From Deuterostichococcus epilithicus (lineage: Eukaryota; Chlorophyta; Trebouxiophyceae; Prasiolales; Stichococcaceae): a DNA stretch of 64,000 nucleotides. The position numbers and the translations under genes were made by a program. Below the pieces are notes generated by a model, which was not told where the DNA came from, ran no database searches, and saw only the letters and a program-made list of their open reading frames with translations. The DNA lies in the NCBI GenBank assembly GCA_033439295.1, contig JAVTLE010000014.1, forward strand, positions 1,860,001 through 1,924,000, written 5' to 3'. This document shows, one piece after another, positions 23,801 through 34,964 of the stretch. The first letter of the stretch is position 1, and the number at the start of each line of letters is the position of its first letter.

Positions 23801-26800
23801 GGCGGCGGAGGTGCTGCGGGGCCGCTTCCCGCGAGGCGGGCCTGCCGGCTGCGCTGGTGGGGGCGCTGCTGTGCGGCGCCGCAGCGGGCGACGGCGCAGC
23901 CGCCGAGGCGGCCGCGCTGGACCTCCTGCACAACGACGCCACCATGGAGCTCCTCGGCGAGGTGCCCTGCCCTGGAGTACAGGAGGAAGGAGGCATGCAC
24001 TCGTGGCTTTTTCAAACAGCGCCATTCACTGTTACAGCTTGCACGACTGCTGCCGGCCGGGACACTGTTACGAGCCCAAACCTTGTCCCCTGTGCCTGCA
24101 GGAGGACGAGGGGGTGCGGGCGCACCGGCAGCGGCTGTTTGCCATCCTGTGGAACCAGGCGAGCTCGCAGGTCCCCTCCGCAGCCCGCCTGTGGCTGCCC
24201 CCCCTGTGCACGGCAGCAGTGACCCTGCTGCGGCACTCTCGAGGCGCTGCTCCGGCTGCAAGGTTGCACCGGCAAGGTCACAGGCACACCAGCATGCACG
24301 ACACAACTGTGAACTGAATGTGGCCCGGCGCAGGGCACTGAACGCTTCCACGCGAAGCACTACGAGGCGTGCGCCCGGCTGTACAGTGCAGCGATGCAGT
24401 TCTGCAGCGACGCTGCGCAGCGCGCCAAGAGCGCGCGGCTGCTGGCGCTCTGCTCTCTCGCCTGCGGCGCGCCTGACAGGTCAGCCACCAGCTGCTGCGA
24501 CACCGGGTCCCGCTCCGTCTGAGGAATGCCTCTGAGTCCTCGAGCTGAATCCCCAGGCCCACAGGCATGCATTGCTGCCGTCGCCACGATGTCGTTGGCC
24601 GGCATGCGCTGCGGCACTGCAGCGAGTCATGTAGCCGTGAGCGATGCCACATCTGCATACATCGCAGGCCGCGCGCAGGCAGGGAGATTGCAGGCAGATT
24701 CCTGAAACAGAGCGTGTGTCGGCGTAAAGAAGTGCCGCTCTCAGGCGCCGCACCATGCCAAAACCCTGCTAGTGTGCTCAAACCCTGTGATGTGCCTGTG
24801 CCCTGTCTCCTGGCAGGGCGCTGGAGTACCTGGACATAGCAGCGGACGCGGAGCCGGACAGCGTTTACAACCCCTTCGTGCGCTTCAAGGTGCTGCTGAC
24901 CGCCGGCAGCGCGGCCGCGGCCGTCGCGGAGATCCGCCGCCTGACTGCCTGCCGCGGCTTCGACCGCGATGTCCTGGCGGTGGGGACTCTCACTTCGACG
25001 TTCTGTTGTCGGAATCGCGCATCTCGCACAGCCTTGGGTGCCGCTCAAGGCGCCTGCTTCACGCTGCTGTCAGGCGCTTGTCAGCCAGTGTCAGCTGGTG
25101 CCTGGCGGCCCTGGTTGCAAACGCATGCTCATGGGATTTGTCTATTTCCATGTGTCCCATGACGCGCAGTCACATGCTGCTGCTGGTGCCGCCCTGCAGG
25201 CGGTGTGCATGGAAGCCATCTCCTCTGAGGAGCAGGGAGCAGCGCTGGAGGCTCTGGAGCTGCTGCATGCCCAGCTCCGCAAAGGTGGCCTGCTCCGAGA
25301 TGCAGTGTAAACCGATGCGTCAGCCCAGGCCATCTCTCCGCAGCCAGACAAACGCAAGCGCAAGCCCGCATAAAATCGTGCCGCATCATGTCTGTTAGGC
25401 AAGTGGCAGCGCCGGCTTGCTCTCTGTGCCGCATCCATGCTCCATGCCGCACCTCATTGCTAGGAACGTATGCAAACATGCGCGGTGCTGTCGTGACAGT
25501 CCGCAGCAGCTCACGATGCGTCTCGAAACTTGTGCGCAGACGAGTCAGCAGTCGAGCGAGGCCAGGAGGCGGCAGTGCTGCAGAACCTTATCAGGGTCGC
25601 GGCAGGCATGGCGGAAGGGGCGCCCGCCACAGGTACTAGGGTGTCTGCTGCTCGAGGAGCATTACATCGGCTGCCATGACACAGTTTCGAATGAATGTTG
25701 CGGATGGCAGCCTTGGCAGCGGGGCGATGCCCTCGTCCTTTCGCGCCTTGCCACCGGGAGCAAGCGTGCTTTGTCCTCTGCAAGAGGTTCGGTGTGCGGT
25801 GACCCTAGAAGCCTTGGCTGCGTAGACCCTGCTGCGGGCCAAGAAAACGCCGGCGAGGATGCCGGGTCTCCAGCACATAAGGCGGGCAAGGCCGCGAGCG
25901 CCGAAGCGCGCGGCGGCGGCAGCATCTTCAGCAAGCTGGCGGGGTACTGCAGCCTGGTGGCAGACCGCCTGGAGCACCTCGGCGGCGACCGCTTCTTCGA
26001 CCCCAGCCTGCAGCAGGCATGGACAGCCTGGGCAGAGAATCATCGCTACCGTCTTTGGTGGATGCGTTTCTGTGGCTGAACATGCTCACATGTGCCTGGT
26101 CGCCCTTGTCTGGATGCCTGCACCTTGAGCTGCTGGTCGGCACCGCATCGTGGGAGGTGTGGCAGGTGCAGCGCAATATATTTCGTGGCTCATCTGATGC
26201 TGGCGCCTGCCATTACCAAGAGTTGCACGGCAATCTGCATCACAGCAATGGATGCACATCTACTTGCGCCTTGCAACACGGGCACCCATCGGTGAGCAGC
26301 ATCATCCAATGGCAATCCACAGCTGTTGTGCGGTTGTGCCGCTCTAGGAGTTGATGCTTGTCAGAGCGGCATAAATAACCAAAAGATTCTCACAGCACAA
26401 TGCGAAAAGAACTTTCCGGTCGCAGGATGGCAAGCATCCACAGTTGGAATGGTTTGCTCACACCTCCTGGAACCTGGCCACAGCGGCGGCAGAGCGGAAC
26501 TACTGGCAGGTGCGACCGTACTTGTGTTGTGCAGGGCGCTCAGCGACCGATGCGCTGCTCAGCATCCACAGCAATGCTGCGGGCTTACTGGACATCGCCT
26601 GTCAGCGCCCCCCCCCCCCGGTGGCAGCCATGCCTGTAATGGCACAGCCCCGCAGCGCAGAGTCTCTGAACGCTGACCCCTGCAACACAGGTGCTTGCCT
26701 CCTCACCCACCAGCGTGATCATGTGTCATGGCAGGCGGCAGCAGTGCTGTTCATGGCATCGGGGCGGCTGGTGCGCGGCGCAGGGCCGCCCTCGACCGCC

Positions 26801-29205
26801 AACCTCAAATTGCAGAGGGTGCGCATGCGTGTCAAATGTTTTGCGCAGACATGCTTGGTTCTGCACAATATCGGCTTTCGATTCCGGCCCCGATGCAACA
26901 GTCATATCACACAACACACATTCCTTGAAGAGAATGCGACTGCTCTGCTGGCCCGCATGCTGCGCAGCTGGCGTACATGATGGCCGCGACGGCGACGCTG
27001 GAGGCACACGCGGAGGGCGGCGCGCCCACAGGCGCTCCCGGCCTGGCGCTGGCGGCGGCGTGCCTGCAGGGGGCGCGCGACGCCGGCGATGCCCTGGCTG
27101 CTCGAGACGCCGCGCCGTCGAGTGCCGTCGACAAGACCGCCGTCTACCTCCACATCAAGGCGGGTCCCCCCACCCCGCTGGCTCCGACTCTGTCGTGGCT
27201 TGATGCGGGAAAGGGTCAGCTGGAGCGCCGCCTTACGGGCGGCTCCAGGGACCAGCCCCTGACACCGTACCCACCCTTGCCTTGCGGGTCCCGGGCTGTG
27301 CTGCCGCTGCAGCAGGTAGCAGCGAGTGCGGAGCAGCCGTGCGCCGTGTGGACGGCAGACTCTGACCTGAAACGTTGCTGCGATTCCTGCACAGTAGCTA
27401 GGCCCCCAGGCCTGACTTCATGGTCACACACCTGCCGGACATTGACCTGCCAGCCCCGTGCCGCGCGTGACCAGCAGAGCAGCTCGCGGGGTCGCTCTCG
27501 AATCACTTTGGCGCACAGCGACCAGTGCACCTGCTTGCGCGGGAGGGTCAGGTTCTGTTCGACCTCATCGCGCCCCTGCTGCCGTCCTGTCCCGCAGGAG
27601 CTCGAGCTGGCGGGCCACCTGGGGGACGCGAGCGCCCAGCTGGCGGCGCTGCGCAAGTGCACCGCCTTGCCCGCTTGCGGCAGCGACACGTTGCTGGAGC
27701 TCGCCGCCGTCTGCAAAGGCGTGGACGCCCCTTGCAGTACAGTATCATCCCCGGCTGCAGCGCTGTGATTGGTCTTTGTGTTCTGGCATTGCGCTTTGCC
27801 AACAATGCTTTCCCGCGATTGCGCGCATCACCTGACGGGGGACCGCGCATCCGCAGCCCGGCCAACTTGCCCTTTGGACCGAATGCTTCTCGCTATGTTG
27901 ACATCGGCAGGCAAGGGTGCGGCAGACAACACGACGATCGCGGCGGAGGCGCTTCAGGCTGCCCTGAATCGCATGCTGCAGGAGCAACCGCCGGCGCTTG
28001 ACAAGGTCGCCGTGGTGCGAGCTTCCTGCCGCTGCGCATCACCCTTCATCTCCCGCACCGGCGCCTGTGAGTGCGCACATAGCCTGTAGTCCAGCACACA
28101 GTTGCGACTTTGTCGACTCATGGAGACCCTGTCTCTGGCAGGTGGGAGCTGGGGGTCCCACCAACATTGAGAATGGGGGGGAGCTTCTGTGGATGTGTGC
28201 GGACAGAGTCTTTTCTAACGCTGTGTCTTAGCGGACATGTACGTGCACATCTCGCAGGTGGTGAGGGAGCTGGTGCAGCTGGCGCCGACGGACGCGCAGA
28301 AGTTGCAGCACTTTCGGGACGCGGCCAAGATGCTGGCCGCCCACAGGGCCGCCGACTACCCGCGCAGGTCCAATGCAATGCGCCTGCCTTCCCGAGCATC
28401 TCCTCTGTTTGGTGACCCATGTGCCAATGCCTCGGAACAAGTGCAGGCCGCCATACACACCTCGCTGCCTGTCAGTCGACTTGCAGGTGGTCCAGTTCAG
28501 CGAACGCAGGATTAAGGGACAGCATGCTAAGCCAACATACTGCTGTGTCGGCTAGCAGTGTTACCCTTCGTGCAGGGAGATGCAGTGGCTGGTGTCCACC
28601 TGCTGGAACCGGGGCTGCCACCACCTGAACTTCGACCGCACCGACCAGGCGGCGCCATTCCTGGAGACGGCTCTGCAGCTGCTCAGCTTCTGCCCCGATC
28701 TGCACCACCGGAAGGTGCTGCCCCTGAGATACCGCCTGAAGTAGCCCCTCCCCTCTGACCGCGGGGTTGCACTCGGGGCCATGAGGCCTGCAGCACCCCA
28801 ATGCCGACAAGGCGCATGCTCTGCACCGCATCAGACCTGCGCTGGAACGCGCACGGCACTCCTGGTCGATGCAGCAGGTTGCACAGTAATTGCTTTGGGA
28901 TGCACTGCCTTTGCATTGCCGCACAGGAGGGCATGGAGGGAATGCTGCAGAGGTTCTCGCTGCTGCCCAAGACGCCCAGCCCTGACAGCGGCGGCAAATC
29001 CTCCGGGCGCCTGAGGCCGGTCAGCCGAGGGCACGACTCGCCAGCGATGCCAAAGGCGGAAACGGCGACGGCGACGGAATCAGACGCGCCTGGCACAACA
29101 GCATCGGCGGCAGAGCTGCAGGTGCAGCGGCCGGATGGTGTGCCAGCCGGCGATGACGCCGAGATGAGCGACTCCCCCCTGCAGCTGGAAGTGGACGGGG
29201 GATGA
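20823..29205 (+). CDS. ZIP4: SPO22/ZIP4-like TPR protein (meiotic crossover factor)
   Basis: A multi-exon gene whose exons match plant ZIP4 in order. It starts MTTAGLPSASRRMLQEIK and has ELWQTVCDLW near the N-terminus, then TPR-like helices (GQLWQKQGEHETAEGCFATA at 21.8 kb). The diagnostic SPO22 region follows: FAILWNQ|GTERFHAKHYEAC (24.1-24.4 kb), ARLLALCSLACGAPDRALEY LDIAADAEPDS (24.4-24.9 kb), EWFAHTSWNLATAAAERNYW (26.4-26.5 kb) and EMQWLVSTCWNRGCHHLNFD (28.6 kb). The stop is at 29203-29205 after an acidic, Ser/Thr-rich tail. In plants and yeast ZIP4 (Spo22) is a ZMM scaffold on meiotic chromosomes needed for class I crossovers. Oddities: an exon segment near 23754 has a near copy at 23633, and the frame changes by one base near 23.83 kb with no proper intron there. 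Several small exons are only placed approximately. Confidence 0.85.
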
Positions 29206-29655
29206 ATGGCAGAACATGTGCGCTGGCCTGAGCGCGCGCCCCAGCCGGCAGTGCCCGCAGCGGATGCACAGATGGGGACACCAGCAAACTATGATGGTTG
29301 TAGCACACGCACCTGTGGTGCCAGTGATCAGTCCGCAGCAACTAGTCAGTGGCGCGGCATCAGCAAGAACCGTTCCCTGGCTCTCTGCAGTCTGCCCTAT
29401 CGTCGCCGTGTATCTTACTACCGCCCGAGCCTCCTCTGGAGCTGCCGAAATAGGCATTTGCCGCTGTGCATAGCTGCCGCGGCGTGCATGTCCCCTAATG
29501 TAGCATTTTGCTGCCCGCATTCCCCATGCGATTTGAAATCCTACCGCAGGAACTGTGCGACAGCGATTCCTGCCGCAGCAATTCCTGTGACGGAAACCTC
29601 TCCGAAGCTTTTCCCGTCTCTCGCGGGCGGCGATCGGCCCGCCCGCACAAGCGGT
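29206..29655. other. intergenic region ZIP4 to CDT1
   Basis: 450 bases between tandem genes. An open frame runs through it into CDT1, so the CDT1 start could lie further upstream than annotated. I see no other feature. Confidence 0.4.
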
Positions 29656-32600
29656 ATGGACAGATACTACAAGGTGATCGCCGAACATCCGTCCGACACT
29701 CGTCGAGAGCGCGCTGCAATGAGACGCCCCGAAGATCCTGTCTGTGATCTTCTACCATGGTTTAATGCATGCATCAGGCCGCTCAGCGCAGAGTGCGGCT
29801 TCCAGGTCTGTCCTCGTGTGGCTGTCCTCAGACATCCGTCACTCGGGTTGAAGCGGCCGCGCATGATCGGCTGGGCTGGGATCCTCGCATATGAGTCCGA
29901 TTGGCATTTACTGCAGGCGTGCAAGTCGCCCGTGGAATCGGAATCGGCACGGAAGCGCAAGCGCCTGGTGTCGGCAGCCGAGCATGACCCGACGCCCGCT
30001 GGCTCGCCGCTGCGCCTTTCGCCGTGCGATGGGGAGGCAGCGGATCAGGCAATCGGCTCTCCGCAGCGGCTGCAGCAGCCGCCATTAACCCCCACAAAGC
30101 CATCGCCACCACAAGGCGAGTTGGGCTACCGCCCCTGTTCTGCACATGATCAACGTTCGTCTCCTGGCCATGTCAGTGACAGGCACTCGCAGGCCATCCG
30201 CGGCCACATAAGCAGCCTCAAGCGTGACAGCTGTGTGCAGGCGCGAGGGGGACCATCAGGAGCCGGCGCGGCGCCGCTCTGGTGGCCGCCATAGGTGGAT
30301 CGGTGTCACCAGCAGCCCGAACCAACGGCAGCGCGCTGGGCGGCGACTCACGAGGACGACCGGACGAGCCGCCTGCCCAGCAACGGCAGCAGCAGCTGCA
30401 GACGTGGGGCTCCCCGCGCAGGCCGCCACGGCCGCTGCCGACCGTCATCGGCAGCCCATCAAAGCAGCGGCCGCCTGCGACGGCGAGGCTGCAGTCTCAG
30501 CTGCCAGAGGAGCACGCGACGCTGCTGAAGATGTTCGGTGAAGCTTCCGACCATGGACCTGGAAATTCATCCTCAGAGCAGATGACATCCTGCGTAAGTC
30601 GGGGGTGTCGGGGGCACAACTGGCTGTCCGGTTTACTGCGCGGCGTGGGCGCCAGCGAAGCTGACAAACGTGCCTGACGTGTGCACCGCAGCGGCGCTGC
30701 ACAACGTGACGGCGGTGATGCGGCGGCGCGGGCAGCGGTGTACCTTCGAGGCGCTGCAGGGGCCAGTGGAGGAGCAGTGCCGCCGCCGCTTCCTGGTGCC
30801 CGGCCCCCCTCACGCTGCCTTGATGCGATGTTTGATTTGCTTTGTGTGATGGAACCGCTGCTCAGGCGGAAAACGGTGCTGCGCGACCTCTGTCGATGCC
30901 TTCTCCCACCTGCAGCGCACATACTTCCATGGGTCTGGATGTGGTGATCAGCGAGACAAGCCACCTATATAGACATGCATCCTGCGCCAACCGCGCCTGG
31001 CTGCTGCCGCCCGCAGGTCAAGCACCTGGCGCAGCTGAAGCACGTGTTTCCGGACGCCATCCACTGGGAGCACATCGCCGTGGCGCGCGGCACTCCAGGT
31101 GAGCTTGTGCCGTCGCGGGACGGTCAACCTTGCTGCAAAGGTGCAGTTCGAGGTCGCCGCACCACTAGCGTCCTCGACACAGGCAATTCTCTTTCCGCCT
31201 GCTCCGCAATTTTCAAGCCTGCTGTGCCCTCGCGGTGCAGGCATGCAGGGGATGTCGCCGCGGGTGGACATTCAGCTGGTGGTGGACGTCCGGTGCGACG
31301 GCCCCGTGACTGACGATGACGCCCTCGCCAGCCCCGTTGCGGCGGCGACGGCACTCCCCGGCGGCGAGACGCCGGCGAATTGCAGCGGCCACGACGGGAG
31401 AGGCGCGTCTTACTGGTGCAGCAGCACTGCAGCGGCAGCGGCAGCGGCACCGCCAGCGGCAGCATCGCCGGCAGCGGCGACGCCGGCTCCGGCGGGGGCA
31501 GCACCGAATGGCGCGGAAACGCCGCAGCGTACGATGCTGGCGATGCGGGCGGAGTGCGCGCACCGCCTGGCGCTGGAGTATGCTGCCCAGTACAGGCGCG
31601 CTTTGTTCGTGTCTGCTGCTTTGCTAATTTCGCTATTGTGCCTCGGCTGGTGGCTGACGCTGCAAATCTCGTTGTTTAATGATGGCTGTCAAGTCTGGAA
31701 TGAACAGCTCTCCCACTGCTGACTCAGCTGGCGCAGGCCTGGCACCTGGGCGAAACTGCCTGTGCCCCTACACTGGATCCAGCCATGATGCACGCCTGAT
31801 GAAGCTTGTCATGCATTGCGCAGGTCGTTCTTGGAGGCGGTGGGCGAGCCCAGCGCAGGCCCCCCGCTCGACGCCGGGCTGTGGGACGCGGCCTTTGCGC
31901 CTGACGAGGTGCCGGCGGCGCCACTGCCTCCGCTGCCGGACGCCTCATCGGGTGCATCAGCTGCCAGCGGCGGCGGCTACCTGACGCCGGTGCCGGCAGC
32001 GGCGGACGGCGCAGCGCACCAGCAGCAGCCGCCCCCGCCGCGAGGTGCTGCTTCTGCTGAGCCTCCGCGGTTTCCTTGGGACCGTCTGCACTGACCCGTC
32101 GTGCAAGAGGCTGCTGTGGTCATCGCACTGCATGCTCGGTGCCTCCATGAGGTCTGGCTGTGCTGATCCCTGACACTGGCCGCCATCACTGCAGCTGTGC
32201 AGTCGCACAGCTTGGTGGGCGCCGCTGCCCTTGCAACTCCTGTACACCCGTCCAGCTTGTGCTACAGCAGCGTTGGCCAGGTCGCAAAGCCCGCTGGCAT
32301 GAACGTGGCGCAGGCAAGGCCTCCGCAGCCCTGGCCGGCACAGGCAGCAAGCGGCCGAGGCGACTGGCGTTTGGCAATGACGGCGACCCGCTGCCTGCGG
32401 GGCAGGCGGCCGGCCACAGCGCGGCGCTGGCAGCGGCGCTGCGGGACTACACCGTGCCGGAGTCCCTGGCCCGGGAGTCGCTGTCCGGCGCCCTGCCCGT
32501 TTCCCTGAGCGCGCTGCAGGTCTGCTGAGCAGAACCCACTTTACATATCAACATGGTCCCAGTTACCTCACCTACTTTCATCACACGATATTCTGCACCG

Positions 32601-33990
32601 TGATGACTCGGGCAAGGGTTTGCGCATCAGCACTGCTTGTACAGCAAGGTTCAACAAGGCAGAAGCACGAGAGCCCCTCCGCGTGGCACCAGGTTCACAT
32701 CTGGTCGTCGACACCTTGCTGTTTGGCGTGTGCAAGGCGGCGAGGGACAATGACGCCGTCGGCCGGGAGGCATTCGGGGAGGATGCAAAGGCGGCGCGGC
32801 GGCGGCAGCACGCCGACTCGCAGCTGCTGCAGGCCTTCCGCCTGCTGCGCAGCCTGTTCGACAGGCGGCCCCGTGTGCAGCCGCTCGACCAGGTGCGAGC
32901 CCGCTCGCTCCTTGCGTTTGTGCAGGTGAGCGTCGTGAGCAGCAGTGCTTATTCAGGGGACAGGCTCAGTGGAGAGCCTCCCTTCAGACCCCTCCGTCCA
33001 GCGCAAGAGGAACCCCTTGCTGCAACCACAGCCGAGTGGTCAGGCGGCAGACAGCACGTATGGACCCATGTCATATGGTGGTCAAGCGCCTTGCAACCGA
33101 ACCCCGCCGAATCGATGGCCGAGCCCTGAGGCTCCAGGTGTCCGTTGCAGGTGATTGAGGCGCTGCATGCCGCCGGCAGGTTCGGAGACCGTGCCGCATG
33201 CCAGCTCCAGCTGCGGGTGCTGCAGGAGGCGGCGCCTGGGTGGCTCACCATGCAGCCGGACGCTGGCGGCGGCGGCGCCGCCGCGCTGGCCATCGACCGC
33301 CGCATGCCGCTGGAGCGGGTGCAGCGGGTGGTGGCAGACGCCATGCAGGCGGCGACCGCCGCCGAGGCCGAGCGCAAAGCCGTCGCGACTCGAGAGGGCA
33401 CGGCCCGGGAGGCGCGGGCCTGCGGCTCTGCTGGCGGCGCGGCCGCATCCGGGCTGCCGGCAAAGAAGAGCGCGGCGCGGCGCGTCAGCTTCGGAGATAA
33501 GACGGTGCCCACATTCCGGCTGCCAGCAGCGGCCGACGAGCTGCCGGCGGCGGGCCATGGCGCGGCACGGCGTGCCGCCTCCGGCAGCGGCCCAGCAGCT
33601 GATGTCGAGCCGGCGGCGGCCGTCGCGGCCGCGCCAATGGCCGCCGTAGCTCCCAAGGGCGCCGCCAGGCGGGTGCACTTTGGCAGCGCGCCGGTCGCAG
33701 CTCCGCCGCCTGCCGCCTCCGACCTGGCAGCGGCGTGCACGCGCATCGATTCCGATGGCCTGGTTTTCGTCCCCGAGCCGGCGCCAGACGGCTCGGCGGT
33801 CGCTCCGAGAGCACCAGCGACGCCTCGCCGGCCGGCGCTCAAGCAGAGCGTGCTGGCACTGCAGGCGTCGCCGGGGCGGCGGAACACGTCAATGCTGGCT
33901 GCCGCCGCTGCAGAAGACAACGGCGGCAAGCAGCAGCCATCAACGGGCTTCGGCCTCGGGAAGGAGGCCTTCATGCACACGATGTGCTGA
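29656..33990 (+). CDS. CDT1: DNA replication licensing factor CDT1
   Basis: The gene shows the two CDT1 winged-helix regions. The first spans LPEEHATLLKMF (about 30.5 kb), ALHNVTAVMRRRGQRCTFEA (30.7 kb) and VKHLAQLKHVFPDAIHWEHI (31.0 kb), matching the geminin-binding domain that includes the HLAQLK hallmark. The second is FRLLRSLFDRRPRVQPLDQV, then QLQLRVLQEAAPGWLTMQ (32.8-33.2 kb), the C-terminal MCM-binding winged helix. CDT1 loads MCM2-7 with CDC6 at origins in G1. The middle and C-terminal parts are Ala/Pro-rich and low in complexity, with an alanine-coding stretch near 31.4-31.5 kb. The start is chosen at an 18-base exon, MDRYYK, joined to ACKSPVESESARKRKRL; this is uncertain. Exon joints around 30.1-30.3 and 31.7-32.5 kb are also unsure. 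The gene lies head-to-tail behind ZIP4. Confidence 0.85.
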
Positions 33991-34964
33991 GCTGCTGAAA
34001 GCCGGCGTGGCAGGGTTGCTGATGCTGCCAGGCAGCACTCAGATGCCGCCACCTCGATACAGCCAGCTGCCACATCAGCACTGCTGCCAATAGCGCGGCA
34101 TTAGAACAAATCAGCACTGCCGCAGCAGCTGCCGCACACGAGCGAAATCGCCGAACAAGTGCGGTTGCCAGGCACGCGCAACAAGCTTGACCAGCTGGCG
34201 GGGTCGATGGCCTCTGCACATTGCAACCATCACCCGATTGGCTCAGCTGGGTTCTCCCATTGGAACAAGCCAGTCATCCTGGTGACTGTCAGCGGTCGGA
34301 GCGGGCAATCTCTGCAAAGCCATATCTGTGGCTGCGACAGCAGCAGGCTGTTCGAACAACATGGCTGTTGCTGCCACATGCATCAGGTTACTAGCTAGGA
34401 GTTGGGTTGCATGCTGGTGAAATCTCACGAGAGGTAGGTTGTGGCATGCTGCGGTACAGCAGCATGATTGGCCAGTGAACAACCAGAGCAGCAATGCTGA
34501 ACAACAAGTGTCGTAGCAGATTGTGGTGAGCGTTCCCTTCACATTCATAGGTGCTGTCAGATCTTCCAACAAAACTGGAACATTTGTCCACACGGTCCAC
34601 CTTCCAGCTGCCTGTTCTACTCAGGTCGCCCGCTCTGTGCCTGACACCGAACCCTAACCTTTGGAGCAGTGCCGAGTAACGCGCACAGCAGCACTCAATG
34701 TGTTTCATGAGCAGTGCCACCCCTCGAATAAATCGATCAACGTGGCTCACGCATGAGCGCGGCAGCTGCAAGAATGCGTTGGAACATGTGCCGTCCCATG
34801 CTGATGTACACCCCCCACCCCTTCCCCGGGAAAAAAAACCACAACGGCGCTGGACAGCACAGCGCTGCCCCTCTGGCTGCTTTGAGCGCCTGCGCACAGC
34901 GCAGTCGCTCCGCCCTGGGCCGCACTTGCGCCAAACTGTCCGCCGCCCCAGAGCCTCCGGGCAG
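33991..34964. other. convergent 3' intergenic region, CDT1 / SnRK1 beta
   Basis: Nearly 1 kb between the two stop codons. The largest frame (34391-35008, minus) looks random in composition. No RNA gene or mobile element is recognised. The region is less GC-rich than neighbouring exons. Confidence 0.45.

Noticed and set aside
31420-31510. GCAGCG-type simple repeat as a separate repeat element
   Set aside because: It is an alanine-coding low-complexity stretch within CDT1.
32949-34073. 374-codon minus-strand frame opposite CDT1
   Set aside because: It mirrors the GC-rich last CDT1 exons, which match the CDT1 C-terminal winged helix on the plus strand.
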